From Limnanthes douglasii subsp. nivea (lineage: Eukaryota > Streptophyta > Magnoliopsida > Brassicales > Limnanthaceae), in contig JAUPFV010000004.1 in assembly GCA_036936605.1 (NCBI GenBank), positions 143,698,973 to 143,762,972 on the forward strand: a stretch of 64,000 nucleotides of DNA, read 5' to 3'. Positions 10,929-21,972 of the stretch are shown here, in pieces; position 1 is the stretch's first letter; every line of letters starts with the position of its first letter. Both the position numbers and the translations under genes were made by a program. The notes beneath the pieces are model-generated. The model was not told the DNA's origin. It made no database searches and saw only the letters and a list, made by a program, of their open reading frames with translations.

Positions 10929-12488
10929 ATGGATCAATTCCCATCTGTTCAAGAGGTTTTCAGTTCTTCAGCAACCAAAATTTGCAAAATGATATAAAAA
11001 AAAGCAGCCAGTGGAAGAAGAAGTCTTTCGTTGATGCTGTGTCTGCTGATTCAAAAGGTTCGGTTGATTCTTTCAACCCTGAGGAAGTTAGATACAAGAA
11101 TGATCACGTTCATTTGCAGTATGATGATTCCTTCTTGGATCATCTAAAATCGAAATCAAAACGTACTCTTGTGGGTAAGTGTTCTGCTGGCTTACCTAAG
11201 AGAATACATCTTCTCGATTTCTTTTCAAAGTTCAATTTTGTTCAAAGTTACAGTTATACGATTAAGGACTCAAGACATATCTTTATTGAGTTTGACTTGT
11301 ATGAAGATTTAGCTAAACTATGGAGGAAAAATGTGTCGACGATTGGTTCCACGATGATGAGGCTGTTGAAATGGACTGAAGGCTTTAATACAAAATATGA
11401 ATGTCCTGTTACACCAATATGGATCAAGATGGAGAATCTGCATGAGCATTTGTTCAATGAGAAGGTTATCTCTGATATAGCCTCTTCTTTGGGAAGGCCT
11501 ATGTAGATAAAAGTTCCATCCAAAAATAGAGCTTTCTACAATCATTGTTTGGCTAGGATTGAAATGGATATAACAAGAAAGATTTGTATATGATGTCTGG
11601 GTTGGTTTTGGAAGCAATCAAGAGTGTTGGGTGAGAATTTCATATCTAAACCTCCCAATGTATTGTAAATCTTGTTTTCATATTGGCCATGGCATTGATC
11701 AATGCAAGAAACACAAAGGTTTTGAGAAATCCAGAAAGTCTGATATGGAAATCAGCAAACAATTGGATAACGATAAAGTTGAAGATCATGCCAGTGAAGA
11801 TATTGTTATTGTTGTGTCTAATAATTTTGATATCAGTAAGAAATTTGATAGTTTTAAAACTGTTGAAGAGCATGCCATTAATGCTATGCCTTCAAGAACA
11901 GATATTGAGGGTGCTATTCAAACGATGGAATTCGGGTTTAATGTTTTGAAAAGTGTTAAAGATAAAGATCTGAATAAATTTTCTCCTAAGAACTCAAATC
12001 TTGGGAGTCTTTCATCTTCTCCTTTTCGTAGCCGTGTTGAGGATAAGAATGCTGATACTTGTCAGCATGTTCTTTCAAGGAGTAACGTTGAGGATGTTGA
12101 GGGTGTTAATGGTGTGACAGATCCTCAAGAAGTTGATATGGATAATAATAACAAACAGGATGAAATGATTGGAGCCTTACAAACCCTGGGGAATGCTAAC
12201 AATCAGGATTATGAAAATCTAGCTTCTGAATTTTCTTCTCCTAAAGTTGGTTGTGAGAGTCCTTAAGTTTCCTCAAAAAGTCATTTGCTTGTCTCTAGGA
12301 GTGCCCAGCCTGTTAAAAGATTGACCAGGAGTCAGATTCAAAGGAAAGATTCATCAGAAGAAGAGGAGGATTTCACTACTATAAATGACAGACAGCTCAA
12401 GCAAGCCAAAAAGAAGAGGCTGGTTAGGAATACTCATCAATTGTCTATAACAACACGTAACTTTAAACACTCTCTCAATTATGATTAG
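10929..12488 (+). pseudogene. LINE-2 ORF1 (DUF4283-like and zinc-knuckle RNA-binding protein), broken
   Basis: The likely start is the ATG at 10929 (MDQFPSVQEVFSSSATK). A small frameshift near 10980 leads into a DUF4283-like domain (SKSKRTLVGKCSAGLPKR, IHLLDFFSKFNFV, HIFIEFDLYEDLAKLW), as found in plant L1 ORF1 proteins. A stop at 11504 and a frameshift near 11600 precede the knuckle YCKSCFHIGHGIDQCKK (C-x2-C-x4-H-x4-C). A Ser/Asp-rich tail follows, with one more stop (12264) before the basic end RLVRNTHQL...NYD at 12488. ORF1 proteins bind element RNA. The end overlaps the ORF2 start by 8 bp. Confidence 0.82.
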
Positions 12489-15400
12489 CATTCTCAATTG
12501 GAATATTAGAGGGATTAAAAATAAATCTTCATTTAGGAGACTTAAGCATCTTTCTAGAGTTAACAATGTTGATATTGTTGTTATTCAAGAGCCCTTAATT
12601 AGTAATGAAAATCTGTTTCTTGTGCTTCTAAAATTGGTTTCAACCATAGTGCATCGATTTTGTGGAATGATAACATATCAGTTAACATTTTGCTTGATCA
12701 TATTCAATGTTTGCATATTGATGCTACTCATAACATTCTTGATAAAAACTTTCTTTTAACTTTTGTATATGCTAAATGCCAACGCTTAAATAGAATAGAT
12801 TTGTGGGATACTTTGCGTAACATTTCTTGTGATACTAAAGCTTGGCTTGTGTGTGGTGAATTTAATTCAATAAGTTCTATAGATGATCAGATTGGCTGCT
12901 CTACGTTTTTTCAAAACAGTGCTGATGATTTCAATAAAATGATAAGTGATTGTAGTCTTATGGATGCTGGTTATGCTGGGTCTAGATTTACTTTGTCTAA
13001 CAAGACTAAGTGGAGACGTCTGGATTGGGTATTTACTAATAACTCTTGGAATGATATCTTCAATAATACTAATGTCATTCATAAAGCCATAACTGGTTCT
13101 GATCACATGACCATCATTGTTAATTGTTCATCTTTGTCTTATAGTTCTAGAAAGAATGTTAGATTTCAAAACATGTGGTTTCTTGATGAAGGGTTTTTGT
13201 CTATTGTGTCTAATATTTGGGATTAGGATATGGATGATGATCCTTTGAATATGTTTTGGCTTAAGCTCAAAAGGTTAAAAGCTGTTCTTGTTGATTGGAA
13301 TAAGCATCATTTTGGAAATGTTTTCAACAAGGTTCAAGCTTTGGAGGATAAAGTTTTTAGGGTGGATACTTTACATCAGCATCAAAATACTAGTCAATCG
13401 AAGGAGGAGTTGAATAAGTTTAATGCTTTGCTAATGAATGCTTACAAAATGGAGGAAGAGTATTGGTTGCAGAAGTGTAATGTTGACTGGATTAGAGATG
13501 GTGATAGAAGTACAAAGCTCTTTCATAGCTATGTCTCCAAGAAAATAAAGAAGAGTGCTATTAATGGCATTAAGGAAAACAACATTTGGATTACTGAGAA
13601 AGACTCTATAGGTCATTCTGTTGTTGATTTCTTTACTAAAGCCCTTGCTTGTAGCCCTTACAAAGACAAGCAAGATGAGTTGGATAAGCTGAGTCATAAC
13701 CTGTTTGATACCATTCCCTGTGTTGTTACTCAAGAGGATAACAAGAGGCTGCTCACTCTGCCTGGTGAAGATGAAGTTCTCAAGACAATCAACAATCTAA
13801 AAGCATCTAGTGTGGCAGGTATGGATGGATTTAATCTAGTCTTTTATAAAAAATGTAGGAACATCATAAAAAAAGATCTCATATCTGCTCTTCACCAGTC
13901 TATTAGAGGGTGTAATATTCCTAGAGGTATTCTTGCTACGGGTATCTGTCTCATCCCAAAGTCTAGTAATCCCACTTGTTCGAGTGATTATCGGCCTATT
14001 AGTTTATGCACGCTCCTTAATCGTATAATGACTAAAATTCTGAATGACAGACTTGTTATTCTGCTTCCTAAAGTAATCTCTAGTTCTTAAGGTGGGTTTG
14101 TTCATGGTCGTTCTATTCATTCTAATATCTTAACTGCCAAAGAGCTTCTTTATGACTTGAATAGAAAAGTTAAAAACAAAAACATCATCATTCAGTTGGA
14201 CATGTGCAAAGCTTTTGACAAGCTTAGTCACCCTTTTCTTTTTAAAGTATTAACCTGCTTTTCTTCTTTAAAATATTTGTTAGGCTCATTAATAGCATGA
14301 TATCTAATGTATTTGTCTCTATATTAGTTAATGGTGCTTCATATGGTTTCTTTAAAACTGCTAAAGGTCTTAGGCAGGGTGATCCCCTTTCACCTAGCCT
14401 GTTTATTATTGCTGAAGAGGTGTTGTTGAGGGGTATATCTTTGCTCTTTAATGATAATAAAAACATGAGATACAAAAGTCGTAGCAAGTTATGTATTAGT
14501 AACTTGGCTTTTGCAGATGATATCCTATTGTTTACTAACTGCAAGGATGCTTCTTTAGCATCACTTAATCTCTTCTTGCAGAACTATCAAGCAGTTACTG
14601 GTCAGGTCATTAATAAAAGCAAAACAAAGGTGATCATTGCTAGTGGTATGAATGATGATAGAATTAGTTTTGTTTCTAACATCACTGGATTTAATAATGC
14701 TATGCTCCCTACTGATTATCTTGGTATAACTATCAGCACCAATAACAAGTCTGTTATTTATACCAATCTCCTTAAAAAGATTAATAATAGAATAGTTGAT
14801 TGGGAATCCAAACACCTATTGTTTGCTGGTAGAATCACTCTCATTAATGGTGTTCTTATGAATATTGTGCTTTACTGGATGCATAGTAATGTTATCCCTT
14901 GTAATGTTATTAACAAAATTGAAAAAGCCTTCAATGCCTTTCTTTGGGGTTCTACTGGCTTGGATCACAAAATCCATTGGTGTAGTTGGAAATCCATTTG
15001 TAAAACGTATAAGGAGGGGGCCTAAACATTAGAGATTTAGCTGATGTTCAAATGTCTACTTCTTGTAAGCTTTGGTTGCAGTTTAGGGACAACAAGTTAC
15101 TCTGGGCTAATCTGATTCATGATATCTGGAATACTCTGGGCTAATCTGATTGCAATAAGAAGCATCCTTTGCAGCTGGTTATAACATCAAGGGTTCTATG
15201 GTCTGGAATAGGCTTAAGATGATTCAGTCTACTGCTGAGCAGTTTGTGAGTTGGTCTTTAGGTGATGGCAATGTGGACTTATGGCTGGATAGATGGTCTA
15301 ATTCAGCTCCTCTTCTTTTTGTTGATAATTCTATTGACAATAGTTGGTTTCATCATGAGAAGGTTAATTATTATTGGTCTAACTATTAATGGGATCTGAA

Positions 15401-16609
15401 TCGTATTGCAAATCTTATTAGTAAGGAGGACCTTGATCGTATTAAAAACTATTCTATCAACCATAATAAGAAGGATAAGATCATATGGACCTTATCTTCT
15501 ACTGGTAACTTTAGTCTAAAGCATACATGGGATTTCATCAGAACTCATCACATTGAATCTAGTCTGTGTTACAAAATCTGGAATGATTTAACTCCCAAAA
15601 AGCATTCTTTCATTCATTGGAAGCTTGTTAATAATTTTATGTCTACTGATTCGGTTCTTATGAAAAGGCACATGTACATTGTTTCAAAATGTCAATTTTG
15701 CTTAAGTTGTGAAACCAATGATCATGTTTTTATTTCTTGTGATGTTGCCTGGTCTGTCTGGTTGCATTTTGCTGATCTTTTTAATATAATTGTTTATAGA
15801 TATATGACTCCTATCCACATGTCTAGAACTTGGTTTAGGAGCACTAGTAAGAAAAATCATATCAGAAATGTCATTTCATCTATTATTTACAGTACCATTT
15901 GGAAATATAGAACCATTCTAAGTTCAAAAATAAGACCGTTTCTTCTAATGTTATCATTAAGGACATTCATAAGATCATTTACTACATGAACGTTGCTGGT
16001 ATATTCAAGTTTAAGCACTAGTCTAGTGATAGAACTATTGCTAAAAGACTAGGCTTCTTAAACTTATGTTGTAACTCTTTAACTAGGCCTTTTATGCTTC
16101 AGTGGGTGCCTCCTTCAGTTGGTAGGTATAAGCTTAACACTGATGCTTCTGTGATTTTCAATGGTGAAGCTAGAGCTGGTTTCATTATCAGAGACTTTGA
16201 AGGTAATCTATTGTATGATGGTGGCAATGTCTATGGTAAGTTGTCTTCTATTATGGCTGAAGCTAGGGCCCTAATGGACGGTCTGACTATTTGTAATTCT
16301 AAAGGTCTCTCTTCTGTCGACATTGAAACTGATTCTTCATTACTTGTTGATTTTATGAGGAATGATAATATGGGTGCCTTACATTGGTCTCTTTATCATG
16401 TTAAAAATTGTTGTAGACTGATGCTCACTCCTACTATGACCCTTATTTATGTTTATAGGGACCAAAATCAAGCAGCTGACTGGTTGGCTCGTTGGACCTT
16501 AAAATGTAAACTCAAGACTGAATATGTGTTCACTTCTGCTCCTGCTAATCTGAAGTCTATTCTTATACTTGAAAGCCTTGGCTTACCTTACATAAACATG
16601 CCAGACTGA
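12481..16609 (+). pseudogene. LINE-2 ORF2 (endonuclease, reverse transcriptase, RNase H), broken
   Basis: It starts MISILNWNIRGIKNK, the first APE-type endonuclease motif. After a frameshift near 12650 come LVCGEFNSI (GDFN motif with D changed to E), RLDWVFTN and GSDHM. Reverse transcriptase runs from about 13500: SVAGMDGFN, LIPKSSNPT, YRPISLC, then GLRQGDPLSPSLF and FADDILLF. A zf-RVT segment (KCQFCLSC...HVF) is near 15690. RNase H (16094-16609) has NTDAS, AEARAL, ETDSSLL and AADWLA with all four acidic residues. Breaks include stops at 13224 and 14088 (SSS-stop-GGF, consistent with CAA to TAA) and frameshifts near 14270 and 15023. 'actctgggctaatctgatt' is locally duplicated at 15101-15151. 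Confidence 0.9.
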
Positions 16610-17092
16610 GTTTGTTTGCAAGTTTTGATTCTAGGTCCTTTTGGTCCTTCTCACCGCTTTGGTTGGCTTACTCTACTGCTGGAGCTTTCTTGGCTGTCGT
16701 TCATTCCCGTTGAAGCAAGTCCTTGCAAGGAGTGTTAATCTTGGGGAAGGCTGATGATTGCTGATTGAGTTCTCTGATGTTAGCTTGTGTTATGGTCTTG
16801 GCTGAGATTGTTGTCTAAGCTTTAGCGAAAGTATTGCATGGTGTTTGTAAAGGTTTTGCTGGCTGAGTCTGTCGATTAAGCTTTGGAATGCTGAGCTCTT
16901 TGGATTGATTTTGGAAGCTCCCGTGTTTGATCTAAGTGCTGCTGGCTTTTAGTCTTCTCAAGTGATTGGTCTCTATGTTTGTAATTGGCTTTATTTTGGT
17001 CAAAGTTCTTTTTTGTATTTTGGAGGGAAAATTCCCGCCTTTGTATCCAACTATTTTCAATTTATCAAATATAAGTCCTTTGCTTAAAAAAA
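16610..17092 (+). other. 3' UTR and A tail of LINE-2
   Basis: T/G-rich untranslated sequence after the RNase H stop, ending 'tcctttgcttaaaaaaaa'. No further frame. Confidence 0.7.
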
Positions 17093-17109
17093 ATATTCTA
17101 AAAAATAAA
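17093..17109. repeat. Target-site duplication of LINE-2, 3' copy
   Basis: Perfect copy of 10791-10807, directly following the element's A-rich tail. Confidence 0.88.
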
Positions 17110-17448
17110 AATAATGCTACAATCCTTTTTTTTTTAATTATTAAAACATCATAAAATTATTTTGAAAAAAATTAAATAATAAAAGCCTCAACATTTTTGG
17201 GTCCCAAAATTAAACAAATCAAGTTTCTATTTATAGATCTTAAAAATAAAAAATAATAACATAATAATTATTTTTTAAATTATTTTTTAAATTATTTTTT
17301 AAATATTTAGAAAATTGTTTTAAAAAAAACGAAAAAAATTGAAAAAACTAAGAAAAAACTATGCTAAATATATCTTATAAATAAATTTCGAAAAAATAAA
17401 AAATAATGATAAAATTCATTTGTTTTTGTAATAAATAAACTTTTCCAA
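17110..17448. other. AT-rich host/target DNA left of MULE-1
   Basis: AT-rich with runs of A and T, including a tandem 'attattttttaa' near 17265-17305. No gene seen. Confidence 0.6.
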
Positions 17449-17457
17449 TTTTGAAAA
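17449..17457. repeat. 9-bp target-site duplication of MULE-1, left
   Basis: ttttgaaaa, repeated at 25643-25651. The sequence is its own reverse complement, so element ends were set where the two TIRs and the two duplications are both maximal (GGG start). Confidence 0.82.
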
Positions 17458-17540
17458 GGGTATGGCTATATATACCCAAAACGAGTTTAAGTATACCCAA
17501 TTTTGAGTATACCCAAAGGTGATCTAAGTATACCCAATTT
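17458..17540 (+). repeat. Left TIR of MULE-1 with subterminal repeats
   Basis: The first 40 bp match the right end perfectly in reverse complement. Within and just inside it the word 'agtatacccaa' recurs three times (near 17490, 17510, 17530). Similar 'gggtatac' words recur near the right end (25448, 25480, 25603). Repeated subterminal words are candidate transposase sites. Confidence 0.88.
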
Positions 17541-17564
17541 TTTCCAAAAATGCCCTTTTGTGGG

Positions 17565-17571
17565 TATATAA
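17565..17571 (+). promoter_or_regulatory. TATA box for the MULE-1 plant mobile domain gene
   Basis: TATATAA lies about 150 bp before the chosen ATG and just inside the left TIR region. A CT-rich leader typical of plant 5' UTRs (17583-17715) follows. Confidence 0.6.
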
Positions 17572-17718
17572 GCCATTTTTTTTACTAACTTCATCCACTC
17601 CACTTTCTCTCACTTCACTCATACCTCTCACTTCTCTCTAGAATTTCACCTCACTTATCTCTTTTTTTTTCCGGCGAACCACCACCACCACCACCACTCT
17701 TCCTCCTCCTCCTTCATT

Positions 17719-20414
17719 ATGGTCAAGAACAAAAACCCTCCGCCGCCTCCTACGTAAGTCCTCAAATTCATTTTGTTACTTAATTTTGTTAGATTTAGGT
17801 ATGAATTTTAGTTTTTAGGGTTGAATTTTGTGTTTAGAATAGAATTAGGTAGAGAATTAGGGTTTAGGGTAGGATTAGGATGAGTTTTTGGGCCATTTTC
17901 CAGCCAACTGGCCGGCTGGAAAATGGCCGGCGGCGCACCGGTGGTGCGCCTTGGGCAGCACCATCGGTGCGTGATGGTGTGCCGCTCGGTACACCAGCTG
18001 TGTACCGAGCGGCACACCATCTGTGTGCCGAGCGGCACACTAACCTGTGTCGCTCGGTACACAGTGCCGCAACCGAGCGGCACACGGCACCCGTGCCGCT
18101 CGGTTCGTCCTCTTTGGTACCTATGGTACTCCAATTTTTTTTAAAAAAAACTCTAATTTTTGGGTTTCTAAAGTTCTGGTTTGGTACTTTTTAAAAAAAC
18201 TTCAAATTTAACCATACGTATAGGAGTGTTGTTGATTTAAATTTTATATGTTAGTGTTATTAATTTCTTTCTTTGTTTTGTATTTTTGTAGGTCAGACGC
18301 AGTGGAGGAGCGACGTCTTCCACGATCCAGGGCGTACCCCCCTGGGTCACGTCCACCACCGCCAGGCAAGAGTATTAAGACTGCTCGCGCGGTTGAGGAT
18401 GAGCGGGTCCGCGATGCCAAGCGCGGACGAGATACTCCTGATGACTCTCAGACTATTCGTCTTCGGGAGGAGGAGGAACGGATACGGACTGATCGGTCTT
18501 TGCGCCGAATCAAGCATGGCCAGAGGAAGGAAAAGGCCATAGTTTCTGAGGCGATTGATATCAGATGTGGAGGGTCCTCACGACGAGAGACGTCGTCATC
18601 GCATACACATAGATCACCACCTCCCACTGCTAGTGATCCACCACCTCCCTCACCTTCTCGCAGAGGTGCGTCCCCTGCGCATACTATTACGCATCCACCA
18701 CCTGTTAGCGACAGGGTGGATGCCACTGGGGACCCTGAGCAGGACACGATTGACGAGGAGCACATAGATGCCATCCACGCCGAGGAGCAGCGAAAGACGT
18801 TTGCATTTCTGAAATGCAACAAGATCCCTCTATTTCCTGACTACAAGGAGCATGAGGCGTACCACGTCTTCATCGGACAGGTAAGTACCTAATTATTAAA
18901 CGTCTAATCTATGGTTTTGCTATTATTATGTTCTGACTTTGTTTTTAATTTATAGGGTCGCACTACACTGGGCGTACAGGCACATTATAATGTGCTACGT
19001 ATGTGGGACTTGACTGCTCAGCCAGATGTGCAGCGATTTTTGGCGCGGACTCCTTTTGGTCCTCTTATAGCCCACCTGCCTCAGTACTTCACACATTCCG
19101 TCTTAGACGAGGTTTTTGTTGAGCGTTGGCATCAGGAGACCAACACTTTCCATTTCTCATTTGGAGAGATGACGATTACGCTCGATGATGTCAGCTGCAT
19201 TACAGGTCTCCCTGTAGTTGGTCGGACACTTGATGTAGTCACGGCTCCACGTGACGAGGCATACAGCTACTACGCTAGTATGTTAGGTCTGACAGTGGAT
19301 GAGGTCCGCACAGAGATACAGTCCACCAGAGGCGTTGGCTTCAAGATAAAGTGGCTGAGGGAGACTTTCACCAGGGGGCGCTACATCGAGCAGACTGATG
19401 ATGAGACTATCCGCCAGGTATCACGAGCATACCTTATGTTCTTATTTGGTTGCACTATGTTTGCGGATACTAGTCAGAAGAGTGTGAAGGCTGACTACTT
19501 GTACGGGTTAGCCAATATGGACTCTGGGCTGTGGGATATAGCGTGGGGTACGAGTGCATTGGCATTCCTGTTCCGTGGTTTGGGTGATGCTTCGAAAGCA
19601 TCGAAACATAACCTTTATGGTTTTGTAGCTATGCTTGATTGTTGGATCTATGACCACTTCCCAGCGTTTAGTGCCTCAGAGAATGCTGACCACGTATCGA
19701 GGCAGCCTAGGATTGTGAAGTGGCTGCCGAAGCGGATTGTTGGGCAAAACATCCGCCCCAAATCGGTCATTCGTACTCTCCTTGCTGATCAGAAGGAGTC
19801 AGATGTAAGTTGGTAAATATTTGTTTTACATTACAATATTGATATTAAGTGTTAGGATTTTAATTCAATCTATTTTTTTTAATGTTTTGTAACAGGTGCT
19901 ATTTGAGCCATACGAGGACATTAGAGTCCAATTTCCAGTCCAGGAGATCCGCACTATTGTTTATCCTTTGCGGATGATGAGCACGGTCGAGGGCTACATG
20001 CCTGATCGGGTTATGCGCCAGTTCGGACGGGTTCAGGATGAGCCCCAACTCCCACTTGTACTACGACCTGGTTACAAGAAAGGAGATCTGGCCAGGTACA
20101 CGTGGCGGGAGAGCGCATGGCTAGATTGGCGTCGGCACTTGCTTGCTGAGGATCGTTTGACAGTTACCATTGCCACATATAGACAGTCAGCGACGAATAC
20201 CTACTGGAGGTACCTGGCTGACTATGGTTGGCATACTATCACTCCCCCACCGCGTACCACGGACGATAGACTTTTAGACGCCGTTCGCTCCATTGTTACT
20301 ATGCCTGTCGAGCGTGGGGAGGCGGGTGCGCTGAGGTGGAGAGATCAGGTCCTGCAGCTATTCTCTCCATGGTTGTTCGTCCTCATCATCGGACTTGTTC
20401 TAGCGTTGTTATGA
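17719..20414 (+). CDS. Plant mobile domain (MAIN/MAIL1-like) protein, MULE-1, four exons
   Basis: Predicted exons 17719-17753, 18292-18880, 18956-19804 and 19896-20414, all with GT-AG borders and compatible phases, give 663 aa with no stop. The first 200 residues are charged and Pro/Arg-rich, probably disordered. The plant mobile domain follows: RFLARTPFGPL, then NTFHFSFGEMTITLDDV and ITGLPVVG around residues 270-300, AYLMFLFGCTMF and LDCWIYDHFPAF. In Arabidopsis the host homologues MAIN and MAIL1 act in the nucleus in silencing and genome stability, and related domains are known inside plant transposons. What the element gains is unknown. It reads inward from the left TIR, and its first intron holds a palindrome array. 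Possibly intact. Confidence 0.86.
17937..18127. repeat. Palindrome array A1 of MULE-1 (9 cores, 22-24 bp period)
   Basis: Nine 9-bp quasi-palindromic cores of the form ACC-N3-GGT or close (accggtggt, accatcggt, accgagcgg, its reverse complement ccgctcggt, acctatggt) start at 17937, 17960, 17982, 18004, 18027, 18050, 18072, 18096 and 18119. Linkers of 13-15 bp are also self-complementary in part (gtacac/gtgtac, gtgtgcc/ggcacac). The array lies entirely in intron 1 of the plant mobile domain gene. An extra hairpin (ccagccaactggccggctgg) precedes it at about 17900. Confidence 0.85.
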
Positions 20415-20787
20415 TCTTTCATTCATGTGGACTTCTTAGTTGTTTCATTATCTTGTTTTGTATTATGACTTATGACATCTACTTTGTAATACGACTTATG
20501 ACTTCTACTATCTACGGCTTTCTACCTTCGTTCTTATTGAGTTTTTGTACTTAACTTGATCTAACATAAGTCATACCATAACTTGAAAACACCATAACAA
20601 TATACTAGTAATTCGACATTTTTTGTACTTCACTTCATATTAAATTCGTCAAAAACTAAAATTATTATAGTAATTAATTCACTTAAAATCCATAACAGCA
20701 AAACAGAATAACATTCGGATATAAACTTGTCAAAAAAACCCCACAACACCGAAAACATATTTTTTTAAAAAATACAAGTTAAATTGC
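20415..20787. other. 3' flank of the MULE-1 plant mobile domain gene
   Basis: AT-rich, presumably 3' UTR and terminator. No distinct motif or frame. Confidence 0.5.
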
Positions 20788-21139
20788 ACCATGGGTACGC
20801 AGTCAGTGGTACCTATGGTGCACACTACTGCGTACCCATGGTACTGTAGCCCGTGCACCATGGGTACACAGGAGGGAGTACCGATGGTACATGGTACCAT
20901 CGGTACACATTGTGGTGTACCGGCGGTACACTAGACTGTGTACCGATGGTACCATGCACCGGTCGGCACGTTACGTACCGACCGGTGCATGGGACCATCG
21001 GTACACAGTCTAGTGTGTCGATGGTGCACTACACTGTGTACCGATGGTGCACGCAGTTTGCACCATCGGTACACAGTGTGGTGTACCATCGGTACACCAG
21101 ACTGTGCACCATAGGTACACAGAAGACAGTACCTATGGT
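20788..21139. repeat. Palindrome array of MULE-1, central (17 cores, mostly 23 bp period)
   Basis: Seventeen cores of ACC-N3-GGT type (accatgggt, acctatggt, acccatggt, accgatggt, accatcggt, accggcggt, accataggt and near variants) start at 20788, 20811, 20834, 20857, 20880, 20896, 20919, 20942, 20958, 20977, 20994, 21017, 21040, 21062, 21085, 21108 and 21131. Eleven of sixteen intervals are exactly 23 bp; the rest are 22, 19, 17 and two of 16. Linkers are rich in acac/gtgt, and the array folds on itself many ways. It ends about 95 bp before the TATA box of the SANT-like gene. Confidence 0.9.
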
Positions 21140-21234
21140 GCGCAATTTTGTCTTGGATTTTTTTTCCCGGTTTTTTTTCCCGCGTTTTCTTTTTTCCCGC
21201 TCTAGATTTCCCGCCAATGTAAACTCTCATTCTT

Positions 21235-21242
21235 CTATATAA
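21235..21242 (+). promoter_or_regulatory. TATA box for the MULE-1 SANT-like gene
   Basis: 'ctatataaga' lies about 70 bp before the ATG at 21308 and just downstream of the central palindrome array. The array occupies the usual position of upstream promoter elements. Confidence 0.6.
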
Positions 21243-21307
21243 GAAAGCATACCTTACAACACCAAACACACAAAACTCTCATTTTAACATAGTTGAAGTC
21301 CATCTTA

Positions 21308-21697
21308 ATGGGTTGGAGTGTGTTTGATGATGCTCATCTGCTCAAGGCTGCGAAAGCTGTGAAGTTCAAACGGCCGGACGATAATACCGATGAGTTCTTC
21401 GATGAAGTTTTGTGTATGATGTATTTCATGTACGGCGAAATGTCTACATCAAGACAAATGCCTCGATCCCGTACTCGTCAAGAGGTAGCCACTAGGTACA
21501 AGGCTATAACTGGTGGACCGGTGTTCTTGGTGTTTAACGAGCCCCCAGAAGTTAGGAATGAAGCGTTCGACTCCTTTGGTCTAATGATCACAGACTATAT
21601 GTCGTTCGAAATGGCATAATACGTTCATTCTCAAATTGCCATGAAGGAGGAAACAGTGCGTATTCTCAGCGACAATGGAGGCTATGATTTCGACTAA
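21308..21697 (+). pseudogene. SANT/Myb-like small protein of MULE-1, one premature stop
   Basis: The frame opens MGWSVFDDAHLLKAAKAV, followed by EFFDEVLCMMYFMYGEM and RTRQEVATRYKAI. This fits the helix pattern of Myb/SANT-like DNA-binding domains (W..ED..LL.A ... FF..VL..MY..YG ... R..VK.RY). The frame meets TAA at 21617. The same frame then continues QIAMKEE...NGGYDFD and stops at 21697, and the MULE-2 homologue at 30327 ends GYDFD at the matching point. So this stop is a nonsense change in a gene of about 129 codons. The product may be a nuclear DNA-binding protein. The palindrome array lies just upstream. The family call rests on motif pattern only. Confidence 0.72.
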
Positions 21698-21972
21698 CTG
21701 TCTGTTATATATCAATTTATGTACTAATGTTTAGAATATGTTGTTCTTGCTTGTTTGTGATGTTTTATTTTAGTTATGAAATGATTATTGGCTTATCGTT
21801 ATTAGTCGGTACACAGAATGAATAAATGCAATAATAGAGAAAATACCAAACGAACCAAAACGATGTAGTAAAACAAAGTTCTAAACAACATAAATCCTCA
21901 CAAATGACGTAAAGCGACCAAGAGACACAGAAGAGTTTGAAACAATAAACCCGAACGAAACACATACACCTA
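21698..21972. other. Convergent 3' region between the SANT-like and transposase-OTU genes
   Basis: Untranslated tails of two convergent genes. No repeat or motif stands out. Confidence 0.45.

Larger units (their letters stand above)
10808..17092 (+). mobile_element. LINE-2, near full-length L1-type non-LTR retrotransposon
   Basis: The element is flanked by a perfect 17-bp direct repeat (atattctaaaaaataaa at 10791-10807 and 17093-17109). It has a 5' leader of about 120 bp, ORF1 (gag-like, CCHC), an ORF2 with endonuclease, reverse transcriptase, zf-RVT and RNase H domains, a 3' UTR of about 470 bp and a short A tail (17085-17092). The T-rich bottom strand of the target fits L1-type nicking. 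ORF1 and ORF2 each have a handful of stops or frameshifts, so the copy is dead but not old. Confidence 0.9.

Noticed and set aside
12660..13226. Separate gene for an endonuclease-like protein
   Set aside because: It continues LINE-2 ORF2 after a frameshift.
17864..18194. Open frames of 73-108 codons on both strands over array A1, and similar ones over the other arrays (20853-21269, 24894-25344)
   Set aside because: They translate repeated palindromes, lie in predicted introns or promoter DNA, and are open on both strands because GC-rich repeats lack stops.
20788..21139. CRISPR-like array, because of regular short repeats with variable spacers
   Set aside because: Plant nuclear context, a 9-bp core that itself varies in the centre, both orientations present, no cas genes. 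It is a palindrome array in a MULE.
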